Origin: CAYJBH01 sp964368625
Lineage (GTDB): Bacteria > Bacillota > Clostridia > Oscillospirales > Ruminococcaceae
DNA: 64,000 nucleotides
Direction of reading: 5' to 3'
Assembly: GCA_964368625.1 (NCBI GenBank)
Contig: CAYJBH010000015.1
Coordinates: 1 to 64,000, forward strand
Of the stretch, positions 22,628 to 31,176 are shown one piece after another. Below the pieces are notes generated by a model that was not told where the DNA came from, ran no database searches, and was given only the letters and a program-made list of their open reading frames with translations. The position numbers and the translations under genes are program-made. Within the stretch, counting starts at the first letter, position 1. The number at the start of each line of letters is the position of its first letter.

Positions 22628-23174
22628 GGCTAAAAACTTGGACAGAATTCAAAACGCATTTCCTGATGTTAGAGGTATTACTGGTATTTACATTCTGACT
22701 AGGAAAGACGAAAACGATATAAAGTATGCCTATGTCGGTCAAGCAAGAAACATCAAATCGAGACTAGCAGATCATTTGGCAGGATATCAGCACATTGACC
22801 TATCGATGAAAAAACATGGAATTGGCGGAGAGGAAAAACACGCTTGGAACAATTGCTTCACCGTAGAGTGCAAAGAAAGCGCACTTGATGTCGAAGAACA
22901 ATACTGGATCAAAAAGATGCACGAACAAGGATATCAACTGCACAACAAAACAAGTGGAAGCCAAGGGAAAGGGAAAACTCAAATATCTGAATTTAAACCT
23001 GCGCGTGGTTATCGTGACGGATTGGAGCAAGGATACAAAAACGCGCAAAAAGAAGTATCTTATTGGTTTGAAAAACATCTTGCTTTCACGACCAAAACAG
23101 AACCGCCAAACAAATATCAAGAAAAAGCAATGGAATTGTTCAATGAATTTTTGAATTACAAAGAGCAAAAATAG
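22602..23174 (+). CDS. GIY-YIG-domain nuclease
   Basis: Protein of 190 residues. GIYILTR (28-34), YVGQARNIKSRLADHL (44-59, YVG in place of YIG) and EEQYWIKKM give the GIY-YIG fold with its Tyr, Arg and Glu. It lacks a separate homing-type DNA-binding module; the C-terminus is a helical tail. Phage enzymes of this kind act as homing endonucleases or in DNA processing. It stands alone, not inside an intron or split gene, and nothing nearby is interrupted by it. Confidence 0.8.
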   Translation: MKKNWITIKAKNLDRIQNAFPDVRGITGIYILTRKDENDIKYAYVGQARNIKSRLADHLAGYQHIDLSMKKHGIGGEEKHAWNNCFTVECKESALDVEEQYWIKKMHEQGYQLHNKTSGSQGKGKTQISEFKPARGYRDGLEQGYKNAQKEVSYWFEKHLAFTTKTEPPNKYQEKAMELFNEFLNYKEQK

Positions 23175-23189
23175 AAAGGTTGTGAACAT

Positions 23190-23468
23190 GTGAATAGACT
23201 TAAAAAAATGATACGTGTTGTTAAAATTCAGACGAACGAAATCGTATTGTCAACTGACAGCGATAGAAACTTCAAGACCGAAGTAGTGGAAGGATGGATT
23301 GGAAGTACTTCATTTGTTGCTTGTGATATGAGATCACCATTATTCAGAACAGTACGAAAACTTGAGATTGGAGATGATTGTGTATTTACGAAAGACAACA
23401 TATGCGATTCATACGGACACAAGTATTTTCCAGTATTTCAAGCTATTATGCAAAAAGCGAAACAATGA
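23190..23468 (+). CDS. Hypothetical protein, 92 aa
   Basis: GTG start after GAAAGGTTG. Mostly beta strands (IRVVKIQTNEIVLSTDSD...VEGWIGSTSFVACDM). No known family. Confidence 0.6.
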   Translation: MNRLKKMIRVVKIQTNEIVLSTDSDRNFKTEVVEGWIGSTSFVACDMRSPLFRTVRKLEIGDDCVFTKDNICDSYGHKYFPVFQAIMQKAKQ

Positions 23469-23484
23469 AAAAGGAGGAATGAAA

Positions 23485-24270
23485 ATGAGTAATTTGAAAA
23501 TCTTTGAAAACAACACTTTCGGTCAAATTAGGACAATGGAAAACAATGGGCAGGTTTTGTTTTGCGGTAGCGATGTAGCAAAAGCGTTGGGGTACGATCA
23601 GCCGCACAAAGCAATTGAAAGACACTGCAAGGGAAATGGGGGTACGTTTCATACCGTCATAGATTCCATGGGGAGGGAGCAAAAGGCGAAGTTTATCAAC
23701 GAAGGCAATCTTTATCGCCTGATTATGTCTTCCAAACTTCCAGAAGCAGAGAGGTTCGAAAAATGGGTGTTTGAAGAAGTGCTCCCCTCCATCAGACGTG
23801 ATGGCGGTTACATCCAAGGGCAAGAGCAAATGAGCGGTGAAGAGTTGATGGCAAGGGCGTTGCAGTTTGCTGACAACAGGATCAAAGCACTTGAAAACGA
23901 ACGATTGAAATTAACTGAAAAAGCAAAAGAAGATGCGCCTAAAGTTTTATTTGCAAATGCAGTTTCTGCATCAAAGTCTACAATACTGATTGGAGAGCTT
24001 GCAAAACTTCTAAAAGGGAATGGAATAGAAACAGGTCAAAACCGATTGTATGAGATATTAAGGAATGACGGATACCTCATCAGTCGAAAAGGAACGGATT
24101 ACAACATGCCAACGCAAAAGGCAATGGAACTTGGATTATTTAAGGTCAAAGAAACCGCTATCACCCATTCCGATGGGCATGTAAGCGTTTCAAAAACAAC
24201 TAAGGTAACAGGAAAAGGTCAAACTTACTTCATCAACAAATACTTAGAAAAGAAAGGGAACAAAAAATGA
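23485..24270 (+). CDS. Bro-N / KilAC phage antirepressor
   Basis: Protein of 261 residues from MSNLKIFENNTFG (AAGGAGGA site; earlier starts overlap the previous gene). Bro-N domain: FGQIRTMENNGQVLFCGSDVAKALGYDQPHKAI...FEKWVFEEVLPSIRRDGGY. C-terminal KilAC: PKVLFANAVSASKSTILIGELAKLLKG...NRLYEILRNDGYL...VTGKGQTYFINKYL. One of several antirepressors in the window. Confidence 0.88.
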   Translation: MSNLKIFENNTFGQIRTMENNGQVLFCGSDVAKALGYDQPHKAIERHCKGNGGTFHTVIDSMGREQKAKFINEGNLYRLIMSSKLPEAERFEKWVFEEVLPSIRRDGGYIQGQEQMSGEELMARALQFADNRIKALENERLKLTEKAKEDAPKVLFANAVSASKSTILIGELAKLLKGNGIETGQNRLYEILRNDGYLISRKGTDYNMPTQKAMELGLFKVKETAITHSDGHVSVSKTTKVTGKGQTYFINKYLEKKGNKK

Positions 24271-24764
24271 TTGAAATTTGCAAAAACGTGTTTATCGCAA
24301 GCCAAAACGAAGACTTGAACGGAATGAGGGGAATTGATTCGTTGTGCTTGTGCGCCAAAACGTTCCATCAAAGGGTTGTTGGGTATAAAGGGAACTTGGA
24401 CAAGCTGCACGCTGAATATTTGATTGCAGAGAGACAAGACGAAAACTTGATTGCGTTCAACTTGATTGATGCACCAAAGGTTGAATACATTCCGAAAGTT
24501 ATTATCGACAAAGCTTTGGAATTCGTGGAGAAAGAACTTGATAAAGGCGAAAAAGTTGTTGTTGTTTGCAACCAAGGAAGGAGCAGAAGCGCATGCATTG
24601 GGCTAATGCATATGCTAAAAACGAAAAAAATTAAGGGATGCAAGGATTTTGCAGAAGTCGAAGAAAAATATAAACGAATTTACCCAATGTACGATCCTAG
24701 CTTGGGTATGAGAACATACGCTGAAAACTTCTTTTGGGAAATGAAAGACAAAGGAGAATATTGA
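24267..24764 (+). CDS. Dual-specificity protein phosphatase-like protein
   Basis: Protein of 165 residues with the P-loop CNQGRSRSA (CxxGxxRS; nucleophile Cys101, Arg107) preceded by KVVVV, and an upstream aspartate-containing loop (LIDAPKVEYIPK) that may give the general acid. Proteins of this family occur in phages and may dephosphorylate host proteins or nucleotides. Coupled to the antirepressor gene by a 4-base overlap. Confidence 0.78.
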   Translation: MIEICKNVFIASQNEDLNGMRGIDSLCLCAKTFHQRVVGYKGNLDKLHAEYLIAERQDENLIAFNLIDAPKVEYIPKVIIDKALEFVEKELDKGEKVVVVCNQGRSRSACIGLMHMLKTKKIKGCKDFAEVEEKYKRIYPMYDPSLGMRTYAENFFWEMKDKGEY

Positions 24765-25063
24765 TGGCTAAAACATACTTGATCGACATTCCTGCACACG
24801 TATTCGAAATGAAAGGGTTTGCCAAAGAAAACGAATACAAATTTGATTGTTTCCACAGGGTTTGGAAAGCATCAACGATTGAAAAAGGGCATGCAAAAGA
24901 AATATTTGCTACTGTTGAATTTTCGACAAAAGGGAAAAAGGTTTGCACTATGTATCGACACATTAACGGAGCTAAAAACAAATTGGGGGAATGCTCTTAC
25001 AACAAGGCGGTTAATTATTGCAAAAAGAACTTAAGAATGTTGAAAGGAGAAACCAAAATATGA
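24764..25063 (+). CDS. Hypothetical protein, 99 aa
   Basis: Start MAKTYLIDIPAHV at 24764 overlaps the previous stop (TGATG); AAAGGAG is upstream. Alpha/beta, lysine-rich, no family recognised. Confidence 0.6.
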   Translation: MAKTYLIDIPAHVFEMKGFAKENEYKFDCFHRVWKASTIEKGHAKEIFATVEFSTKGKKVCTMYRHINGAKNKLGECSYNKAVNYCKKNLRMLKGETKI

Positions 25064-25545
25064 ATGGAAGTGTTTATGTTAAAATTAAGATGTTTTTGAT
25101 TGTGGTTGTAGTTGCGGTTTTGTTTTTTCTTTCCTATGCAAAATCAGAAGAATTTGACACGTATACTATGTATGTTGTTGTGGATTCTGAAAGTGTTTTG
25201 AACGGAAGGGCTAAGCCTTCCGCAGAAAGCGAAATAGTAGCAATATACAATTTGGGAAATGAGTTGAAAATTATATCGATTGAAAACGGATGGGCGAACG
25301 TGATAGGAAGCGAATATGGTACTTGCTACGTGTTTGCAAAATATCTTTCGTATGAAAAGCCGTTTGATGAAGGGGTGAAAATGATTGTGGTTTCAAACGG
25401 AAGGGTTGCCATTCGAGAAGAGCCGGACAAAGAATCAATCATTGAAAAGTGGGTAAACAACGGAGATGAGCTTTTTGCTTTTGCAAGTGTAAACGGGTTT
25501 TACAAAGTTGATGATGGTTATATTATGTGCGAATTTTTGAAATGA
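25060..25545 (+). CDS. Exported SH3b-domain protein
   Basis: Protein of 161 residues from ATG at 25060 (GAAAGGAGAAACC). A signal-anchor (VKIKMFLIVVVVAVLFFLSYA) is followed by two bacterial SH3-like repeats: VVVDSESVLNGRAKPSAES...ENGWANVI and VVSNGRVAIREEPDKES...VNGFYKV. SH3b domains bind peptidoglycan. It sits far from the lysis genes in the early block, so it more likely alters the host envelope than lyses it. Confidence 0.75.
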   Translation: MNGSVYVKIKMFLIVVVVAVLFFLSYAKSEEFDTYTMYVVVDSESVLNGRAKPSAESEIVAIYNLGNELKIISIENGWANVIGSEYGTCYVFAKYLSYEKPFDEGVKMIVVSNGRVAIREEPDKESIIEKWVNNGDELFAFASVNGFYKVDDGYIMCEFLK

Positions 25546-25554
25546 GGTGGGAAT

Positions 25555-26040
25555 ATGTGGATAATGGGATTTGAAAAGAAGCCTATGAGGGCAAATGAGC
25601 TAAGTTCTTTTGAAAATTTTTCGTGGGCGCTTTCTGCAATCAAACAAGCTGAAAGTGACCTTGGGAAAAGACTTGAACTTGTTGGAAAAAAAAGAAACGT
25701 AAAACGAATCGCAAGCGAACTTGCAAACATTTATGCTTTGCTTCTTCGAACGGTTCAAACTGAAAAACTCATCACCTTGAAAAAGAATCTTGAAAACCAA
25801 ACGATGAAAATAGTAACCAAACGAAGCACATCAAGCGCAGATGATGGCTTTGCTTATGTCGAAAAAGATTGCTTGAAAGAGCTTTGCAGGATTGCTACAA
25901 CGGAAGAGTGCTTAATTTGCGAAGGGAAGGGGAACAACAAGGCAAAATGCAAATTAAGAAAATCATTGAAAGGAATATTTATTGATGAAATGGACGAACA
26001 GCTTGAATGCATAGGGAAACAATTGATGACTAAGCTTTGA
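25555..26040 (+). CDS. Hypothetical protein, DUF5651-like
   Basis: Protein of 161 residues; helical N-terminus and a C-terminal CLICEGKGNNKAKCKLRKSLKG cysteine region, which resembles the ending of a common Firmicute phage family (DUF5651). Assignment is from pattern memory only. Confidence 0.55.
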   Translation: MWIMGFEKKPMRANELSSFENFSWALSAIKQAESDLGKRLELVGKKRNVKRIASELANIYALLLRTVQTEKLITLKKNLENQTMKIVTKRSTSSADDGFAYVEKDCLKELCRIATTEECLICEGKGNNKAKCKLRKSLKGIFIDEMDEQLECIGKQLMTKL

Positions 26041-26059
26041 TTAAGAAAGGTGATGCAAA

Positions 26060-26275
26060 ATGACGGAATTGCAACATAATCTAAAAATAACAATCGAACA
26101 CCTAGCAGAAGAAATTAAAAAAATTGACGATCAAATTATTTTATCGGAATTTACGAAAACAAGGCCGGATTCAAGAGTTACTACAGAAAAAATTCTTGCA
26201 TACAAAGATGCTATAGGTGTTTTGTGGGAAAAGGTAGAAGAAATTCAAGATGAAATTTGCAGAGAAAAAGCATAA
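26060..26275 (+). CDS. Hypothetical coiled-coil protein, 71 aa
   Basis: MTELQHNLKITIEHLAEEIKKIDDQI... is almost entirely helical. GAAAGGTG upstream. Unknown role. Confidence 0.6.
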   Translation: MTELQHNLKITIEHLAEEIKKIDDQIILSEFTKTRPDSRVTTEKILAYKDAIGVLWEKVEEIQDEICREKA

Positions 26276-26281
26276 AAAAAC

Positions 26282-26309
26282 GTCCCTGTCGGCACGCATC
26301 GACAGGGAC
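26282..26309. other. Perfect 10-bp hairpin with antisense U tract
   Basis: GTCCCTGTCG pairs with CGACAGGGAC around an 8-nt loop. On the minus strand it is followed by seven T, giving an intrinsic terminator against antisense transcription; on the plus strand no T run follows. It directly precedes CAGGAGGGGG. Confidence 0.6.
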
Positions 26310-26385
26310 TAACAGGAGGGGGAAAGCAAATTGATTATAACACACAAAAAACAAAAAGTCAACACCAAAAAACAAAAAGAAAGAA

Positions 26386-26748
26386 GTGGTTGGTTTGGGA
26401 AAAGGGTTGAAATACGATGAAAAAAAGTTAAGGCTTGACTTGATTCCTTTTAGCGCGTATGAATCTTTAGGAAAGGTTTTGACGTTTGGTGCGAACAAAT
26501 ACACGCCGAACAGTTGGCAAATGGTAGAAAAAAACAGATATGTTGCTGCGTTGTTAAGACACATGGTTGCTTACTTGAAAGATCCAAATGGAATTGACGA
26601 GGAAAGCGGATTGTTGCACGTGGAACATTTGTTTTGCAATGCAATGTTTTTGAATCATTTTCAAATCACAGAAAGTCATATCGATTCTATTGAAAAAGCT
26701 GCAAAGGAACTTCACAAATGTTTATATGGAGAGGAAAACAAAAAATGA
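26386..26748 (+). CDS. dATP/dGTP diphosphohydrolase-like phage protein
   Basis: Protein of 120 residues: GLKYDEKKLRLDLIPFSAYESLGKVLTFGANKYTPNSW...RYVAALLRHMVAYLKD...DEESGLLHVEHLFCNAMFL. This is the signature of phage dATP/dGTP diphosphohydrolases (all-alpha NTP pyrophosphatase superfamily), with H, E, E, D metal ligands on the helices. Likely adjusts nucleotide pools next to the ThyX gene. GTG start with a weak upstream site. Confidence 0.75.
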   Translation: MVGLGKGLKYDEKKLRLDLIPFSAYESLGKVLTFGANKYTPNSWQMVEKNRYVAALLRHMVAYLKDPNGIDEESGLLHVEHLFCNAMFLNHFQITESHIDSIEKAAKELHKCLYGEENKK

Positions 26749-27374
26749 AAGTAGAAATGATTAAACATCCAACGCAACAAGATTGGGAATTTTGCAAAAT
26801 GTGCACAATGAACACTGTAGGAAAAGAAATGGGAAAATTGCCGGATGAAAAATGGAAGGTGAAAATACTTGAAAGTGAGCACAGCCCGATTCGGGAATTG
26901 TGGTTTGCGTTCAAGATTAAAATGCCTTATTGTGAAAGTGTTCATTTCAGCCGACATTCCACTTTTAACGGTCATTATGTGCAATCGCAAAGGAACGACA
27001 GGCAGGACAAGTACGATAGGAGAAAAGCACCACAAGATGCGCCTGTAAGCCATATTATAACTATGAACGCGCAATCCTTTATTGATATGTGCCATGTTCG
27101 CCTTTGTAAGAAAGCATCTACGGAGACAAGAGCGATTATGAAAGAAATTGTTCGCGTTGCCTTGGAGAAAAATCCCGAATTTAAAACGGTTTTAGTTCCT
27201 AAGTGTGAATATAGGAATGGTAAGTGTACGGAATTTCAGCCATGTAGTGCGATTGAAAAAAAGATTGAAGAAATCGAAGAAAAGTTATATGGACAAGACA
27301 GGGTTTTTTCAGAAGTAAACGAAATTTTTGCAGAAGCCGTGTATTTCAGCAAATTCCCAAGAGAAGAAAGATGA
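26745..27374 (+). CDS. thyX: Flavin-dependent thymidylate synthase (ThyX-like)
   Basis: Protein of 209 residues; ATG overlaps the previous stop. SEHSPIRELWFAFKIKMP, then SRHSTFNGHYVQSQRNDR, the phage version of the ThyX signature (RHR-x7-S-like flavin/dUMP site), then APVSHIITMNAQSFIDMCHVRLCKKASTETRAIM. ThyX makes dTMP from dUMP with FAD and methylene-THF. The signature deviates from the cellular RHRxxSxNxxSxR, as in other phage forms. Confidence 0.78.
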   Translation: MKVEMIKHPTQQDWEFCKMCTMNTVGKEMGKLPDEKWKVKILESEHSPIRELWFAFKIKMPYCESVHFSRHSTFNGHYVQSQRNDRQDKYDRRKAPQDAPVSHIITMNAQSFIDMCHVRLCKKASTETRAIMKEIVRVALEKNPEFKTVLVPKCEYRNGKCTEFQPCSAIEKKIEEIEEKLYGQDRVFSEVNEIFAEAVYFSKFPREER

Positions 27375-27379
27375 TATTT

Positions 27380-27412
27380 AACCTTGCAAGTATTTCCTTG
27401 CAAGGTTATAAT
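27380..27412 (+). promoter_or_regulatory. Promoter built around an 11-bp palindrome
   Basis: TTGCAA (27384-27389), 17-bp spacer, TATAAT (27407-27412). AACCTTGCAAG and CTTGCAAGGTT (27380-27390, 27397-27407) form a perfect inverted repeat that covers the -35 and spacer. Either an operator or a hairpin ending the ThyX transcript; the weak T content argues for operator. Confidence 0.7.
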
Positions 27413-27436
27413 GTTATTTGAACGGAGGTGTTTTTT

Positions 27437-28381
27437 GTGGCGATTGTTAAACATAAATACTGGATATCTGAAAAAGACGAAGTGCCAAAAGAGTTTTACG
27501 GCATGGATGAAGTTTTTGAAATGGAAAAATTCAAAACAAGCAAAGAAAAAGCGTATGAAATAAAAAAAAGTTCTTTGCAATCGGCAAAAGATTATTGCGT
27601 TAAAAACAACATTTACGATATCGTCCATTTTTGGCGCGTTTGCAATGACAGGATGTCATCAGAAGAAAACGCTTTTTATAAAGTAGGTAATTTTGCTTTG
27701 ATTGCGCACTTGGTAGAAATGTTTTGCACTAAGAAAAAGAATGCGACAGGGAAAAAAAATCTTAAATTCATTTCTTTTGGGATAAGAAAATCGCATTTGA
27801 ATAGATATTTGGAAAGCGGATGCACGGAAATAATAGAAAAGAAAAGGGCAGGAAGACCAAGGATTTACGCCAACGCAAAGTATGATTATGCGCGAATTAA
27901 CATAGGACAAGAAGGAGACAAGAAAGAAATTCTAAGGGTTCGCAAAAACCCTGTTTTCATGAGGTTCAAGGCTTGGTGCGATGCGAGCAAAATAAGCATG
28001 AACAACGGAACGTTAATGGCTATGGACATGATTATGAACGAATACAAAAACGAGAATGTGCCGAGCCTAGAACACTTTCAAACGCAGGATGAGTACATTC
28101 CCGAATACGCATCGACAACTAAAAGAAAACACTATATGACAATCGATTCCGATGTGCTAAAAACGATGAACGAAATTATAAAAAACTACAATTCACATCC
28201 TGACAACCACGCGAAAGAAAAATTTACTATATCTAGGTATATTGAAATGAGCATCAACAAGGCAAATGGAGAGATGCCATTGAAATACAGCAATCCCGAA
28301 AGTTACAAACTGATACTAAAAGAAAAAGAAATGGAAAAATTGAGAATAGCAATGGGATTAGAAGGGAGCAATGAAAAGTGA
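27437..28381 (+). CDS. Hypothetical protein, 314 aa, possible DNA-binding
   Basis: GTG start 6 nt after GGAGGTG. Lysine-rich, with KKRAGRPRIYANAKYD (an AT-hook-like GRPR) near the middle and a C-terminal YMTIDSDVLKTMNEIIKNY...FTISRYIEMSINKA that resembles an RHH arrangement. It has its own regulated promoter and lies upstream of the terminase genes, so it may be packaging-related or a late regulator. Confidence 0.6.
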   Translation: MAIVKHKYWISEKDEVPKEFYGMDEVFEMEKFKTSKEKAYEIKKSSLQSAKDYCVKNNIYDIVHFWRVCNDRMSSEENAFYKVGNFALIAHLVEMFCTKKKNATGKKNLKFISFGIRKSHLNRYLESGCTEIIEKKRAGRPRIYANAKYDYARINIGQEGDKKEILRVRKNPVFMRFKAWCDASKISMNNGTLMAMDMIMNEYKNENVPSLEHFQTQDEYIPEYASTTKRKHYMTIDSDVLKTMNEIIKNYNSHPDNHAKEKFTISRYIEMSINKANGEMPLKYSNPESYKLILKEKEMEKLRIAMGLEGSNEK

Positions 28382-28875
28382 GCAACCAAAAAAAGATACT
28401 AAAAGATTTGGCAAGCCCTTTTGAAGAAAACGAAAAACTAACGCTTGTTAGTTTATCCAAGCAAGTGGATGATACAGATGCAGATATAATAGAAGTTTTT
28501 GGTGATGGAGAATATTTTACGCCAAAAGAAATTGAAGATAAAACAAGAAAACTTCTTGCGGAACGGAAAAATCAAGTTATGATGACGCTTGATGGAAAAA
28601 AATTGCAAGAAGCTATGAAAATTATCAATGGAATGGAGCAAATTTCTGATGTAATAACCGACTTTGAAGTTATAGCTAGGGTAAAAGAAAGCATAAAAAC
28701 TCCAATGGATTTGAAATTTCTTACAGATGCTTATAAAACGTTGTCTGATAAGTTGCAAATGCTTACTAGACTTGATACGGTTGATTCGGAAGGGACTGCA
28801 AGAGATACGGAATTTATACTAGAATATAAAACAAAAAGTGGTTCTTCTGTGAAATTTGCGGCAAGAGAAAGGTGA
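28378..28875 (+). CDS. Putative small terminase subunit
   Basis: Protein of 165 residues (GTG start overlapping the previous stop) placed directly before the large terminase gene. Mostly helical; no strong HTH visible. The assignment rests on position and size only. Confidence 0.4.
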   Translation: MSNQKKILKDLASPFEENEKLTLVSLSKQVDDTDADIIEVFGDGEYFTPKEIEDKTRKLLAERKNQVMMTLDGKKLQEAMKIINGMEQISDVITDFEVIARVKESIKTPMDLKFLTDAYKTLSDKLQMLTRLDTVDSEGTARDTEFILEYKTKSGSSVKFAARER

Positions 28876-28880
28876 TGTAA

Positions 28881-30620
28881 ATGAGCATGAAGATTAACGA
28901 AAATTGCAATAGTGATCAACAAAGATTGCGAATAAAACAATTAAAAAAAAATGCAGAAAGAATAAAAAAAGAAGGGAAAATGCCAAAAGTTTACGACATA
29001 ATGAAAAAAACAAAGGAAGATTGGGGAAGTGAGCCGAGCGGAACAGAAAAATCAATTTGCGAAAGTTGCAAAAAAGAATTCAAGCAAGACTATCACGGAG
29101 AAAGAAATATGTACTCTAATTACAAAAGTTGCTTGAATTGCAGAAGAAAAAAAAGATTCAAAGAAGAAAAAGGGGAAATTGACAACAAAACAATCATAAG
29201 CAAAGCTCAAATTGAATATGAACCATACGATTTTCAAGTTGAAATGCATAATGCATTTGAAACACATCGTTTTTTGTTTTTGTGTGCCGGGAACAGGCTA
29301 GGTAAAGATTTTTTTACCGTAATGGCAGGGATTCAGTATACGGCAGACATTTTGAATGAAAAAAGATACATGAACGATCCCACCTTCATACCTGCATACA
29401 GGTGGTGGTTGATTGCTCCAACGGAAGACATGGCGAAAGAAACAGTGTGGTTAATACTAAAACAGTATTTTCCCAAAAATTGGATAAAAAAAATATCGGA
29501 TGCAGAAATGACAATCGAAACATACGGAGGCGGCTTAATAGAATGCAAATCAGCTTATGATCCTGACAAATTAGTCGGCGTTGCGCTAGATTTAGTCACT
29601 ATAACAGAAGCAGCAAGAATAGCAAACTTAAAAACCGTTTATGGTCACTTGGCTGCGCGTTTGGTTTCTGCCAAAAGAGGTAGGTCAAAAGACAGACCAA
29701 CCGGAAAAAACTTTGGCGTTGGGAAAATGATTGTAAACAGTTCCCCGATAGGGAAAGGAGAATTTTATGAGTTGTACAAATATGGAGTTCCGGGAAGCGA
29801 AACGCACAATCCGCAGGCAATAAGTTTTCAATTTCCTTGGACAGCAAACCCTGATAATGCAGATTATGCAAAAATGGAACAGAAAACAAAGTATGGAATT
29901 AGAACAAACGAAGAAATTTTAATTGCGCAAATTGGGTTAAAAGCATATCAGCAAAACTATTTAGGAATGTTTATAACAGCAGAAGGAGCTGTTTTTGGTG
30001 ATTACTTTGAAAATTGCTTGGTGCATTTGGATGGATCGCAATTGAACCTAAGTAAAAAAGAAAAAAAAGAATATTTGAAAAAATGGCAAGAAGTGATACC
30101 ACACAGAAAATACAGAGTATCGTGGGATATATCCATGGGTGGAAGTAGCGATTCACCTGTAGCGTTGATTAGAGACATGGAAGATGGGAAAATTGTTATG
30201 TTAATAGATATGACAGGAAAGGGGTACGATCAACAATATGATGAAGTTGCTTTTTGGTGCAAAAAATACAACAACGCAGAATGTGTTTACTCTCTTACTG
30301 GGCATACGCCCGTCAAAGGGCAGTTAGAAAAAAGGGGTGTCTGGGAAAAACCAACAGACGAGCAAGGCGGACGAAAACAAGCATATGTTCAAAAATTGGA
30401 GTTAGCTGTGCAAAATGGAGCTTTGAAAGTTCTTGTTGATGGAACGGAAAAAGCAGATACGCTTGTAAGACAAATGAACGACTACTCAAAAAAAGGGAAC
30501 AAGTATGGAAACTTGCAAGAAAAACACGATGACTGGGTTTCTGCAATGTATTTGAATTTTTACGATTATGAAGTGGAAACGGAATCGGTGTCGTTTATCG
30601 GATTGATGGGTTGTGTTTAA
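28881..30620 (+). CDS. terL: Large terminase subunit with N-terminal zinc finger
   Basis: Protein of 579 residues. Cys60, Cys63, Cys84 and Cys87 form a zinc knuckle; ATPase motor with Walker A-like CAGNRLGKD (135-143, Asp instead of Ser/Thr after Lys) and Walker B-like LVTITEAAR; C-terminal nuclease with SWDISMGGSSDSP (first acidic pair) and HDDWVSAMY near the end. It cuts and packages DNA into proheads. The extra N-terminal about 110 residues are longer than in most TerL proteins. Confidence 0.9.
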   Translation: MSMKINENCNSDQQRLRIKQLKKNAERIKKEGKMPKVYDIMKKTKEDWGSEPSGTEKSICESCKKEFKQDYHGERNMYSNYKSCLNCRRKKRFKEEKGEIDNKTIISKAQIEYEPYDFQVEMHNAFETHRFLFLCAGNRLGKDFFTVMAGIQYTADILNEKRYMNDPTFIPAYRWWLIAPTEDMAKETVWLILKQYFPKNWIKKISDAEMTIETYGGGLIECKSAYDPDKLVGVALDLVTITEAARIANLKTVYGHLAARLVSAKRGRSKDRPTGKNFGVGKMIVNSSPIGKGEFYELYKYGVPGSETHNPQAISFQFPWTANPDNADYAKMEQKTKYGIRTNEEILIAQIGLKAYQQNYLGMFITAEGAVFGDYFENCLVHLDGSQLNLSKKEKKEYLKKWQEVIPHRKYRVSWDISMGGSSDSPVALIRDMEDGKIVMLIDMTGKGYDQQYDEVAFWCKKYNNAECVYSLTGHTPVKGQLEKRGVWEKPTDEQGGRKQAYVQKLELAVQNGALKVLVDGTEKADTLVRQMNDYSKKGNKYGNLQEKHDDWVSAMYLNFYDYEVETESVSFIGLMGCV

Positions 30621-30622
30621 TG

Positions 30623-30651
30623 TTGACACATGGGAAAGAACGTGGTATAAT
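30623..30651 (+). promoter_or_regulatory. Consensus promoter after terL
   Basis: TTGACA (30623-30628), 17-bp spacer, TATAAT (30646-30651); starts a transcript that meets a terminator about 90 nt later. Confidence 0.88.
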
Positions 30652-30657
30652 AACACT

Positions 30658-30744
30658 GTTTTGATAGTGCCTTGTGATGGGAAAACACATTTCAGTATCT
30701 TTTCACGGCAGAAGCTAAAGGTTGCACCCTTTGGCTTCTTTTTT
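30658..30744 (+). ncRNA. Candidate small RNA of about 87 nt
   Basis: Between the consensus promoter at 30623 and an intrinsic terminator (AGAAGCTAAAGG / CCTTTGGCTTCT, loop TTGCAC, then six T; 30710-30744) there is no reading frame. The 5' end can fold as CACT...AGTG. A second promoter follows for the next gene, so this unit is self-contained. Unlike the minus-strand pair, its loops are not long complements. Confidence 0.6.
30710..30744 (+). terminator. Intrinsic terminator of the candidate small RNA
   Basis: 12-bp stem with one wobble and a run of six T. Confidence 0.85.
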
Positions 30745-30757
30745 GTTCAAAAAAGTA

Positions 30758-30786
30758 TTGCAATCACTAAAAGAACGTGTTATACT
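30758..30786 (+). promoter_or_regulatory. Promoter of the small-gene cluster
   Basis: TTGCAA (30758-30763), 17-bp spacer, TATACT (30781-30786), 24 nt before the RHH gene start. Confidence 0.75.
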
Positions 30787-30810
30787 TTTTATGAAAAGGA
30801 GGTGACCAAC

Positions 30811-30963
30811 GTGCCAAAACTTGACAGCACAATTTCAATCAGACTACCTTCGGAACTTAAAAAGGCAATCAAACGCGAAGCCGACAAGAGATACCAAACA
30901 ACCAATGCATTCATGGTGGCGTGTTTATTGGGGAAGATTAAGGAATTGGAGGAGCGGAAATGA
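30811..30963 (+). CDS. Arc/CopG-type ribbon-helix-helix protein, 50 aa
   Basis: GTG start after AAAGGAGGTG. LDSTISIRLPSELKKAIKREADKRYQTTNAFMVACLLGKIKELEE is a textbook RHH fold. First gene of a small-gene cluster; may regulate its own promoter. Confidence 0.8.
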   Translation: MPKLDSTISIRLPSELKKAIKREADKRYQTTNAFMVACLLGKIKELEERK

Positions 30964-31169
30964 AACAAAGAACACTGTACACTTGCGAACACTGCAACCG
31001 CGATTACACAGATAAGAAAAAGGCCTTAGATTGCGAGGCCGGCCACGCTAAAATCGTAAAGATTCAACGCGCAGATTATGTGTACGCCACAGACAAGACC
31101 CCTGTGGGCATAAGCGTGTTATTTGACGACGGCACCGTGGTAGAATACACCGATAACAGCGAGGGGTGA
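30960..31169 (+). CDS. Small zinc-finger-like protein, 69 aa
   Basis: YTCEHCNRDYTDKKKALDCEAGH has a C2-C-H arrangement as in C2H2-like fingers. Overlaps the previous stop. Unknown target. Confidence 0.65.
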   Translation: MKQRTLYTCEHCNRDYTDKKKALDCEAGHAKIVKIQRADYVYATDKTPVGISVLFDDGTVVEYTDNSEG

Positions 31170-31176
31170 TGTATAC

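Noticed and set aside
22602..23174. Homing intron or intein associated with the GIY-YIG gene
   Set aside because: Neither neighbouring gene is split and no intron-like fold was seen around it.
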